DNA from: Escherichia hormaechei_A
Lineage (GTDB): Bacteria > Pseudomonadota > Gammaproteobacteria > Enterobacterales > Enterobacteriaceae
Length of the DNA stretch: 64,000 nt
Reading direction: 5' to 3'
NCBI GenBank assembly: GCA_042434945.1
Contig: CP170191.1
Location: 4,030,001-4,094,000 of the forward strand
Part shown: positions 8,892-16,450 of the stretch, piece after piece
Layout: every line of letters starts with the position of its first letter
How positions within the stretch are numbered: position 1 is the stretch's first letter
The notes under the pieces: generated by a model
Told to the model about the DNA's origin: nothing
Databases searched by the model: none
The model's input: the letters and a program-made list of their open reading frames with translations, nothing else
Position numbers and translations under genes: made by a program

Positions 8892-10211
8892 ATGAATATT
8901 TCTTCTAATGCTCTACACGCGGACATTCCGCGCCAGCGCTGGCTAAGGATCATTCCCCCTATTCTTATCGCCTGCATTATTTCCTATATGGACCGCGTAA
9001 ATATAGCTTTTGCGATGCCCGGCGGTATGGATGAAGAGCTGGGCATTTCCGCCACGATGGCGGGCCTGGCGGGGGGGATCTTTTTTATCGGCTATTTGTT
9101 CCTGCAAGTTCCCGGCGGCAAAATTGCCGTGCACGGCAGCGGTAAGAAGTTTATCGGCTGGTCGCTGGTTGCCTGGGCGGTGATCTCGGTTCTGACCGGG
9201 CTTGTGACCAACCAGTATCAGCTGCTGGTACTGCGCTTCTTACTCGGCGTGGCGGAAGGTGGGATGCTGCCCGTTGTGCTCACGATGATCAGTAACTGGT
9301 TCCCGGATGCCGAGCGCGGCCGCGCCAACGCGATTGTGATCATGTTCGTGCCCATCGCCGGGATCATCACCGCCCCGCTGTCGGGCTGGATTATTACCGC
9401 TCTCGACTGGCGCTGGCTGTTCATTATTGAAGGTCTGATGTCCGTTGTTGTGCTGGTGCTGTGGGCGTTCACCGTCTACGACCGACCGCAGGAAGCACGC
9501 TGGATCTCTGAGGCCGAGAAAAACTACCTGGTACAAACCCTGGCGGCAGAGCAGCAGGCCATTGCGGGTAAAGAGGTGAAAAACGCCTCGCTCAGCGCGG
9601 TGCTGTCTGACAAAACCATGTGGCAGCTGATCGCCCTCAACTTCTTCTACCAGACTGGCATTTACGGTTACACCCTCTGGCTGCCCACCATTCTGAAAGA
9701 ACTGACGCACACCAGCATCGGCCAGGTGGGAATGCTCGCCATTCTGCCTTACATCGGCGCCATTGCCGGCATGTTCCTGTTCTCTACGCTCTCTGACCGC
9801 ACCGGCAAGCGCAAGCTGTTTGTCTCCCTGCCATTGATTGGCTTTGCGCTCTGCATGTTCCTCTCCGTGGCGCTGAAAGAGCACACCTGGCTGGCCTATG
9901 CCGCGCTGGTGGGCTGTGGCTTCTTCCTGCAATCCGCAGCGGGGGTGTTCTGGACCATCCCGGCGCGTCTGTTCAGCGCTGAGATGGCGGGTGGCGCTCG
10001 CGGCGTGATTAATGCCCTGGGCAACCTCGGCGGGTTCTGCGGTCCTTATGCGGTAGGCGTACTGATCACCCTGTACAGCAAAGACGCAGGCGTTTACTGC
10101 CTGGCGGTTTCGCTGGCGCTGGCATCGCTGCTGGCCCTGCTGTTACCGGCGAAATGCGATGCCGGAGCAGAGCCCAACCCCACGGTGAACTCGCATAAAC
10201 GTGCGGCCTGA
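8892..10211 (+). CDS. yiaX2: MFS permease YiaX2, probable L-ascorbate/sugar acid importer
   Basis: This 439-residue major facilitator with about 12 membrane segments is of the anion:cation symporter (phthalate/hexuronate-like) type. Near the N-terminus it has SYMDRVNIAFAMPG, typical of that family. MFS motif A appears in the second half as STLSDRTGKRKLF, and the first loop has HGSGKKFIGWSL. In the Klebsiella yiaKLX1X2PQRS operon the X2 product is the transporter for the pathway. The substrate L-ascorbate or a breakdown product is inferred from that context. It replaces the E. coli TRAP system YiaMNO. Confidence 0.85.
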   Translation: MNISSNALHADIPRQRWLRIIPPILIACIISYMDRVNIAFAMPGGMDEELGISATMAGLAGGIFFIGYLFLQVPGGKIAVHGSGKKFIGWSLVAWAVISVLTGLVTNQYQLLVLRFLLGVAEGGMLPVVLTMISNWFPDAERGRANAIVIMFVPIAGIITAPLSGWIITALDWRWLFIIEGLMSVVVLVLWAFTVYDRPQEARWISEAEKNYLVQTLAAEQQAIAGKEVKNASLSAVLSDKTMWQLIALNFFYQTGIYGYTLWLPTILKELTHTSIGQVGMLAILPYIGAIAGMFLFSTLSDRTGKRKLFVSLPLIGFALCMFLSVALKEHTWLAYAALVGCGFFLQSAAGVFWTIPARLFSAEMAGGARGVINALGNLGGFCGPYAVGVLITLYSKDAGVYCLAVSLALASLLALLLPAKCDAGAEPNPTVNSHKRAA

Positions 10212-10240
10212 GGCCCTCACCTGACCCACTAAACCAAACC

Positions 10241-10270
10241 GTAGGCCGGGTAAGCTAAGCGCCACCCGGC
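10241..10270. repeat. REP element inside the yia operon
   Basis: GTAGGCCGGGTAAGCTAAGC followed by GCCACCCGGC forms the imperfect palindrome of an enteric REP unit. It lies in the 76-bp gap between yiaX2 and lyxK and could stabilise the upstream mRNA or cause partial termination before lyxK. A sister copy with the same consensus is at 18458-18489. Confidence 0.75.
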
Positions 10271-10287
10271 AATTAAGCGAGAAGAAG

Positions 10288-11794
10288 ATGAGTGAAAAAG
10301 AGCCCTTCTGGCTGGGTATCGATTGTGGCGGTACTTATCTGAAAGCCGGTTTATACAACAGCCAGGGCAAAGAAGTCTGTATTGAACGCCGCTCAGTGGC
10401 CACGCTCAGCCCCCGCGCCGGCTACGCCGAGCGGGATATGCACCAGCTCTGGCAGCACTGCCACAAAACTGTCGCCCTGCTGCTCAAAAATTCAGGCGCT
10501 GACGGCGGTCAGATCAAAGGCGTTGGCATTTCAGCCCAGGGCAAGGGGCTGTTTCTGCTCGATAAACAGGATCGCCCCCTGGGTAACGCCATTCTCTCCT
10601 CCGATCGCCGTGCGCTGGAGATCGTACAACGCTGGCAGCAGGACGGTATACCCGAAAAGCTCTATCCGCATACTCGCCAGACGCTGTGGACGGGGCATCC
10701 GGCCTCACTCCTGCGCTGGGTTAAAGAGAACGAGCCGCAGCGGTATCAGCAAATCGGCAGCGTGATGATGGCGCACGATTACCTGCGCTGGTGTCTGACC
10801 GGGGTCAAAGGCTGCGAAGAGAGCAACATCTCGGAATCCAATCTCTACAACATGAATACCGGGCAGTACGATCCGCAGCTCACGCGCTGGCTCGGCATCA
10901 GCGACATTGACGGTGCCCTGCCGCCTGTTGTCGGATCTGCCGAAATCTGCGGGGAGATCACCGCTCAGACAGCCGCCCTGACCGGTCTGAAAGCGGGTAC
11001 GCCCGTTGTTGGCGGCCTGTTGATGTGGTTTCCCACCGCACTCTGCGCCGGGATTCGAAGACGAATTTACCCTCAATGCGGTGATGGGGACCTGGGCGGT
11101 GACCAGCGGCATAACCCGCGGTTTACGTGACGGTGAAGCGCATCCGTATGTCTATGGTCGCTACGTTAACGATGGTGAATTTATCGTTCACGAAGCCAGC
11201 CCTACCTCTTCCGGCAACCTCGAATGGTTTACCGCACAGTGGGGAGAAATCTCGTTTGATGAGATCAATCAGGCCGTTGCCAGCTTGCCGAAGGCTGGGG
11301 GCGATCTCTTTTTCCTGCCGTTCCTGTACGGCAGCAACGCCGGACTCGAGATGACCAGTGGTTTCTACGGGATGCAGGCCATTCACACCCGCGCGCACCT
11401 GTTGCAGGCCATCTATGAAGGGGTGGTGTTCAGCCATATGACCCACCTCAACCGAATGCGCGAACGTTTTACTGATGTTCACACCCTACGCGTCACTGGC
11501 GGCCCGGCGCACTCCGATGTCTGGATGCAAATGCTGGCGGACGTCAGCGGTCTGCGTATCGAGCTGCCGCAGGTGGAAGAAACCGGCTGCTTTGGTGCGG
11601 CCCTTGCCGCCCGCGTCGGCACCGGGGTTTATCACAACTTCAGCGAAGCCCAACGTGACTTGCGACACCCGGTGCGCACCCTGCTGCCAGATATGACCGC
11701 CCATCAGCTTTACCAAAAAAAATATCAACGTTATCAGCATCTCATTGCCGCACTTCAGGGCTTTCACGCCCGCATTAAGGAGCACACATTATGA
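10288..11794 (+). pseudogene. lyxK: L-xylulose kinase, frameshifted as sequenced
   Basis: LyxK (YiaP) is an FGGY-family kinase, about 498 residues in E. coli, that phosphorylates L-xylulose and 3-keto-L-gulonate. The first frame runs from 10288 with LGIDCGGTYLKAGLY to about 11,056, and the second frame continues from there to 11794. The expected text GGLFDVVSTALCAGIEDEFT is disturbed by three single-base events: a missing C after 11021, an extra C in CCC at 11032-11034, and an extra C at 11056. The first two compensate each other and the third breaks the frame. Nothing else in the gene is damaged. Sequence error is more likely than decay. From about 10,915 onward the protein looks like E. coli LyxK, while the first two thirds diverge. 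Confidence 0.88.
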
Positions 11795-12453
11795 GCCGAC
11801 CACTTCTGCAACTGGCCCTCGACCACTCATCACTTGAAGCCGCGCAGCGCGACGTGACGCTGTTAAAAGACAGCGTCGATATCGTCGAAGCGGGCACCAT
11901 TCTCTGTTTAAACGAAGGGCTTGGCGCGGTGAAAGCCTTGCGCGAACAGTGCCCGGACAAAATCATCGTTGCTGACTGGAAGGTCGCCGACGCTGGTGAA
12001 ACGCTCGCGCAACAGGCGTTTGGCGCAGGCGCTAACTGGATGACCATCATCTGCGCCGCGCCGCTCGCGACGGTAGAAAAAGGCCACGCAATGGCACAAC
12101 GCTGCGGGGGTGAAATTCAGATAGAGCTGTTCGGTAACTGGACGCTGGACGACGCCCGCGACTGGCATCGTATTGGCGTGCGGCAGGCCATTTATCATCG
12201 CGGTCGTGATGCACAGGCCAGCGGGCAACAGTGGGGCGAAGCCGATCTGGCACGCATGAAGGCGCTTTCAGATATCGGCCTTGAGCTTTCCATTACTGGC
12301 GGGATTACCCCTGCTGACCTGCCGCTGTTTAAAGATATCCGCGTGAAAGCGTTTATTGCCGGGCGGGCACTGGCAGGCGCGGCAAATCCGGCGCAAGTGG
12401 CTGGCGATTTCCATGCGCAAATCGACGCTATCTGGGGAGGTGCGCGTGCGTAA
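11791..12453 (+). CDS. sgbH: 3-keto-L-gulonate-6-phosphate decarboxylase
   Basis: SgbH (YiaQ) decarboxylates 3-keto-L-gulonate 6-phosphate to L-xylulose 5-phosphate. The 220-residue product has the orotidine-monophosphate-decarboxylase-suprafamily barrel. Its Asp/Lys/Asp active-site motif is seen in IIVADWKVADAGE, and the C-terminal phosphate-binding loops are ITGGITPADL and FIAGRAL. It overlaps the lyxK stop by 4 bp (ATGA) and overlaps the start of sgbU by 8 bp, so translation is probably coupled. Confidence 0.96.
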   Translation: MSRPLLQLALDHSSLEAAQRDVTLLKDSVDIVEAGTILCLNEGLGAVKALREQCPDKIIVADWKVADAGETLAQQAFGAGANWMTIICAAPLATVEKGHAMAQRCGGEIQIELFGNWTLDDARDWHRIGVRQAIYHRGRDAQASGQQWGEADLARMKALSDIGLELSITGGITPADLPLFKDIRVKAFIAGRALAGAANPAQVAGDFHAQIDAIWGGARA

Positions 12454-13306
12454 TCATCCGTTAGGGATTTATGAAAAAGCGCTGGCGAAAGATCTCTCCT
12501 GGCCGGAGCGGCTGGTGCTGGCAAAAAGCTGCGGTTTTGATTTTGTCGAAATGTCGGTGGATGAAACCGACGAACGGCTCTCACGTCTTGACTGGAGCGC
12601 CGCACAAAGGACTTCGCTGGTTGCCGCGATGATCGAAACAGGTGTTGGGATCCCGTCGATGTGCCTGTCCGCACATCGTCGCTTTCCTTTTGGTAGCCGT
12701 GACGACGCGGTACGCCAGCGAGCACGGGAGATCATGAGCAAAGCGATTCGTCTGGCACGCGATCTCGGCATACGCACCATCCAGCTGGCGGGCTACGACG
12801 TCTATTACGAAGACCACGATGAAGGCACCCGGCAACGTTTTGCTGAAGGGCTGGCGTGGGCGGTCGAACAGGCGGCGGCATCACAAGTCATGCTAGCGGT
12901 GGAGATTATGGACACCGCGTTTATGAACTCCATCAGTAAATGGAAAAAGTGGGACGAGATGCTCGCCTCGCCGTGGTTCACCGTCTACCCGGACGTCGGC
13001 AACCTCAGCGCCTGGGGCAATGATGTTCCCGCCGAACTGAAACTGGGCATTGACCGTATCGCCGCGATCCACCTGAAAGACACCCAGCCAGTTACCGAGC
13101 AAAGTCCCGGACAGTTCCGCGACGTGCCGTTTGGCGAAGGCTGCGTCGATTTCGTTGGCATCTTCAAAACGCTGCATAAACTGAACTATCGCGGTTCTTT
13201 CCTGATTGAGATGTGGACCGAAAAAGCCAAAGAGCCGGTGCTGGAGATTATTCAGGCGCGGCGTTGGATTGAAGCGCGTATGCAGGAGGCTGGATTTATA
13301 TGTTAG
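12446..13306 (+). CDS. sgbU: L-xylulose-5-phosphate 3-epimerase
   Basis: SgbU (YiaR) converts L-xylulose 5-phosphate to L-ribulose 5-phosphate. The GTG at 12446 (VRNHPLGIYEKAL) gives 286 residues, the E. coli length. The upstream frame has no good ribosome site, whereas GGGGAGG lies just before this GTG. The xylose-isomerase-like barrel has metal-binding segments AVEIMDTAFMN, VYPDVGNLSAWG, IHLKDTQP and FLIEMWTEK. It differs from E. coli SgbU at only a handful of positions as I remember that sequence. Confidence 0.95.
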   Translation: MRNHPLGIYEKALAKDLSWPERLVLAKSCGFDFVEMSVDETDERLSRLDWSAAQRTSLVAAMIETGVGIPSMCLSAHRRFPFGSRDDAVRQRAREIMSKAIRLARDLGIRTIQLAGYDVYYEDHDEGTRQRFAEGLAWAVEQAAASQVMLAVEIMDTAFMNSISKWKKWDEMLASPWFTVYPDVGNLSAWGNDVPAELKLGIDRIAAIHLKDTQPVTEQSPGQFRDVPFGEGCVDFVGIFKTLHKLNYRGSFLIEMWTEKAKEPVLEIIQARRWIEARMQEAGFIC

Positions 13307-13995
13307 AGCAACTGAAAGCCGACGTGCTGGCGGCAAATCTGGCGCTTCCCGCTCACCATCTGGTGACGTTCACCTGGGGCAATGTCAGCGCGGTAGACGA
13401 CACGCGGCAATGGATGGTAATCAAACCTTCCGGCGTCGAATACGACGTGATGACCGCCGACGATATGGTGGTGGTTGAGATAGCCAGCGGTAAGGCGGTG
13501 GAAGGCAGCAAAAAGCCCTCTTCCGATACGCCAACGCATCTGGCGCTCTACCGTCGCTATGCAGAGATCGGTGGCATTGTGCATACCCACTCGCGCCACG
13601 CGACCATCTGGTCACAGGCCGGGCTGGATCTCCCCGCCTGGGGCACCACCCACGCCGATTATTTTTACGGTGCCATCCCCTGCACGCGCCAGATGACCAC
13701 TGAGGAGATCAACGGCGAGTATGAATACCAGACTGGCGAAGTGATCATTAAAACCTTCGAAGAACGTGGTTTGAACCCGGCACAAATCCCGGCGGTACTG
13801 GTACATTCTCACGGCCCGTTCGCCTGGGGAAAAAACGCCGCCGATGCGGTGCATAACGCCGTGGTGCTGGAAGAGTGCGCCTATATGGGCCTGTTCTCGC
13901 GCCAGCTTGCGCCGCAGCTCCCTGCCATGCAAAACGAACTGCTGGATAAACACTACCTGCGTAAGCATGGAGACAATGTCTATTACGGGCAGTAA
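13300..13995 (+). CDS. sgbE: L-ribulose-5-phosphate 4-epimerase
   Basis: SgbE (YiaS) makes D-xylulose 5-phosphate, which enters the pentose phosphate pathway. The 231-residue class II aldolase/epimerase has zinc ligands in GIVHTHSRHATIWS and LVHSHGPFAWG, and the active-site segment KPSGVEYDVM. It overlaps the end of sgbU by 7 bp. Its stop codon abuts the stop codon of the convergent AraC-type gene with no base between them, so there is no room for a classical terminator. Confidence 0.97.
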   Translation: MLEQLKADVLAANLALPAHHLVTFTWGNVSAVDDTRQWMVIKPSGVEYDVMTADDMVVVEIASGKAVEGSKKPSSDTPTHLALYRRYAEIGGIVHTHSRHATIWSQAGLDLPAWGTTHADYFYGAIPCTRQMTTEEINGEYEYQTGEVIIKTFEERGLNPAQIPAVLVHSHGPFAWGKNAADAVHNAVVLEECAYMGLFSRQLAPQLPAMQNELLDKHYLRKHGDNVYYGQ

Positions 13996-14814
13996 TCATC
14001 CGGAATTAATATGCTCTTTACAGTACCGCCGTTTCCAGACGGCGGGCGTTAACCCGGTATGTTTTGAGAATATTTGCCGGAAATAACCCACGTCATTAAA
14101 ACCGCACCGGGCGGCCACTTCAGTTAATGAGGCCGCATCGTTCAGCAGCAGTTTTTCAGCGGCCCTGACGCGCTGGCGGTGAATTGCCTCCGTCAGGGTT
14201 AAATGAAACGTCCGACGAAATACCCGCCCCAGGTAATCTGCGTTGCAGTGCAGCTCTTTTGCCAGCTGCGAAGTGGACAGGGGCAAATGAAAGTGCGTGC
14301 GGATAAGCTGCTTGGCCTTCCACGCCATTGCTGCGCCCGCATCATCCGCTTTATCTTCATATCCCGGCGAGAGCGATATCTGCTGCAAAATTAACAGCAA
14401 AATTATCTCCAGCGCCTGGCTACGCTGTAATTTTTCCTGCTCGCTTAAAAACTGACGGAATAACGCAATAACATATTGCGGATCCCGCACGCTACAGTGT
14501 TGCTCAATCGACAGCGGCGTCGCGCCTGGCAACACCGGCAAGCGTTCATCCACCTCAAAATGCAGCCAGTAAAATTTGAGATCGCCCGGAAAATCTTCCA
14601 CGCCGACATGCCGCCGCTTCGGCCAAAGTAATAAACTCTCGCCAGCGTTTACCTCAAACAGCGTATTTTCCTCCTGGATCGTTAATGTCCCTTTTTCGAC
14701 AAAAATTATCTCCCACGAAGATAATTTTCGTGCGGGATGACGGCCCACGCCCCGGGAGATAAATAACCCGCCATTTTGAACTCTAATCGGAAGTGCTATG
14801 GATAATTCAAGCAT
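13996..14814 (-). CDS. AraC-family regulator of the L-arabinofuranoside locus
   Basis: This 272-residue protein has an N-terminal cupin-like sensor domain (SWEIIFVEKGTLTIQEE, RHVGVEDFPGDLKFYWLHFE). A C-terminal double helix-turn-helix follows, with STSQLAKELHCNADYLGRVF and SLTEVAARCGFNDVGYFRQI, the signature of the AraC/XylS family. It is transcribed divergently from the GPH transporter and GH127 genes across a 225-bp gap and most likely activates them in response to an arabinose-containing ligand. It is absent from E. coli K-12 at this place. Confidence 0.85.
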   Translation of the reverse strand: MLELSIALPIRVQNGGLFISRGVGRHPARKLSSWEIIFVEKGTLTIQEENTLFEVNAGESLLLWPKRRHVGVEDFPGDLKFYWLHFEVDERLPVLPGATPLSIEQHCSVRDPQYVIALFRQFLSEQEKLQRSQALEIILLLILQQISLSPGYEDKADDAGAAMAWKAKQLIRTHFHLPLSTSQLAKELHCNADYLGRVFRRTFHLTLTEAIHRQRVRAAEKLLLNDAASLTEVAARCGFNDVGYFRQIFSKHTGLTPAVWKRRYCKEHINSG

Positions 14815-15039
14815 GGATATTCATTTTTCCGCTTTTTTGGTGGCTAATATTGTCTTTATCCCTTGATTATTAATAAATATCAGCAGAACAGCTCGATCAA
14901 ACTCACAGTTTTACCATCAGGTCGGAATCGTCACCTTTTTATACTTTTCCCTTCCCTTGTTGGTCTGCCCGTTGAATGCAGAATAAATGGGGTACCTTGC
15001 ACAAATACGATAAAAAATCGTTTATCGAGGAGTTACCCC
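14815..15039. promoter_or_regulatory. AraC-type/GPH divergent promoter region
   Basis: This 225-bp AT-rich gap between the regulator and the transporter genes carries both promoters. The strong ribosome site GAGGAG at 15027-15032 decides the transporter start at 15040. I could not identify an exact activator half-site pair. Confidence 0.45.
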
Positions 15040-16440
15040 ATGACTTCCACACCGATTACAGACGCAGAAGTTGCAAAACAGGCAGCCGATGACCGGCTGT
15101 CAGTCCGCGAGAAAATTGGCTACGGCCTGGGCGACGCGGGCGGCACGGTAATTACCTGCCTGATCATGAACTTTCTGACCTTTTTCTATACCGATGTATT
15201 TGGCCTGACGCCCGCGCTGGTGGGCACGCTGTTTATTGCCCTTCGGGTATTTGACGCGATTTCCGATCCGGTGATGGGCGTGATTGCCGACCGCACGCAG
15301 AGCCGCTGGGGGCGTTTTCGTCCCTGGCAGCTGTGGGTCGCGCTTCCCATCGGGATCGTCGGCGTGCTGACCTTCACCGTCCCGGACGCCAGCATGGGCG
15401 TGAAAATCGCCTGGGCGTTCGGCACCTATCTGTTGCTTTCAGTGGGCTATACCGCCATCAACGTGCCATATTGCGCGCTGATCAACACCATGACCACCCG
15501 CCACAACGAGGTTATATCCTGCCAGTCCTGGCGCTTCGTACTGTGCGGCGTGGCGGGCTTTCTGGTCTCCGTTGGCCTGCCGTGGCTGGTGTCAGAGCTG
15601 GGACAGGGCAATACCGCCCGGGGTTATCAGCTGGGCGTCGGCGTGCTGTGCACCATCGCCGTGGTGATGTTCCTGTGCTGCTTCTTCTGGGTGCGCGAGC
15701 GCGTCCCGCTTGCGCTGATGGGTAAATTCACCCTGCGCGAGCACCTGGCGGGCCTGCGGAAAAACGATCAGCTGCTGCTGATGCTGGTGATGTCGTTTCT
15801 GCTGATCAACGTCTTCAACATTCGCGGCGGCGGATACATGTACTTCATCACCTACGTGCTTCAGGGCAGCACGGCGTACACCTCGCTGTTTTTCACCATG
15901 GTGACCTTTGCCGCTATTCTGGGCGCGGTGATCGTCAGTCCGCTGTCGCGGCGGATTGATACCGTCAAACTCTACTACTACACCAACCTGATACTCGCTG
16001 CGCTTGCGGTGGGAATGTGGTTCCTGCCGGGTGGCCCGGCGCACCAGACGCTCTGGCTAATCGTGATTTTAAGTAACGGCGTGATCCTGGGCTTCACCCT
16101 GCCGCTGCACTTCTCGCTGATGGCCTTTGCCGATGACTACGGCGAATGGAAAACCGGCGTGCGCTCATCGGGGATGAACTTCGCCTTCAATCTGTTTTTC
16201 ATCAAGCTCGCGTGGGCATCCAGCGCCGGGATCATCAGCCTGGTGTTTATTGCCGTGGCCTATCAGCCAGGCGCAGGTAACCAGACACCCGCCTCATTGC
16301 AGGGCATCACCGCCATGGAGACGCTGCTTCCTGCCCTTTTCCACCTGCTGCTGGCGGTCGCTATCCGCTGGTGCAGGCTTAACAATCCCGTGATGTCGCG
16401 CATTGCCACCGATTTGCGCCAGCGTCATTTACAGTCCTGA
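15040..16440 (+). CDS. GPH-family sugar:cation symporter
   Basis: This 466-residue MelB/YicJ-like permease has 12 predicted membrane segments. The start MTSTPITDAEVAKQ at 15040 follows a good Shine-Dalgarno; the frame is open further upstream, but without a ribosome site. Family features include KIGYGLGDAGGTVITCLI at the first helix, the conserved cytoplasmic loop GVIADRTQSRWGRFRPW, and DDYGEWKTGVRSSG in the second half. It lies 10 bp upstream of the GH127 gene, so it probably imports the arabinofuranosyl oligosaccharide that this cytoplasmic hydrolase then splits. Confidence 0.9.
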   Translation: MTSTPITDAEVAKQAADDRLSVREKIGYGLGDAGGTVITCLIMNFLTFFYTDVFGLTPALVGTLFIALRVFDAISDPVMGVIADRTQSRWGRFRPWQLWVALPIGIVGVLTFTVPDASMGVKIAWAFGTYLLLSVGYTAINVPYCALINTMTTRHNEVISCQSWRFVLCGVAGFLVSVGLPWLVSELGQGNTARGYQLGVGVLCTIAVVMFLCCFFWVRERVPLALMGKFTLREHLAGLRKNDQLLLMLVMSFLLINVFNIRGGGYMYFITYVLQGSTAYTSLFFTMVTFAAILGAVIVSPLSRRIDTVKLYYYTNLILAALAVGMWFLPGGPAHQTLWLIVILSNGVILGFTLPLHFSLMAFADDYGEWKTGVRSSGMNFAFNLFFIKLAWASSAGIISLVFIAVAYQPGAGNQTPASLQGITAMETLLPALFHLLLAVAIRWCRLNNPVMSRIATDLRQRHLQS

Positions 16441-16450
16441 GGAGAACGAT

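Noticed and set aside
9240..9932. A 230-codon frame on the minus strand inside yiaX2
   Set aside because: It is antisense to a clear membrane transporter and low in complexity, rich in Gln, His and Arg; a shadow of the GC-rich third positions.
10241..10270. Possible transposon end in the yia operon
   Set aside because: The sequence fits a REP unit, with no transposase or target duplication nearby.
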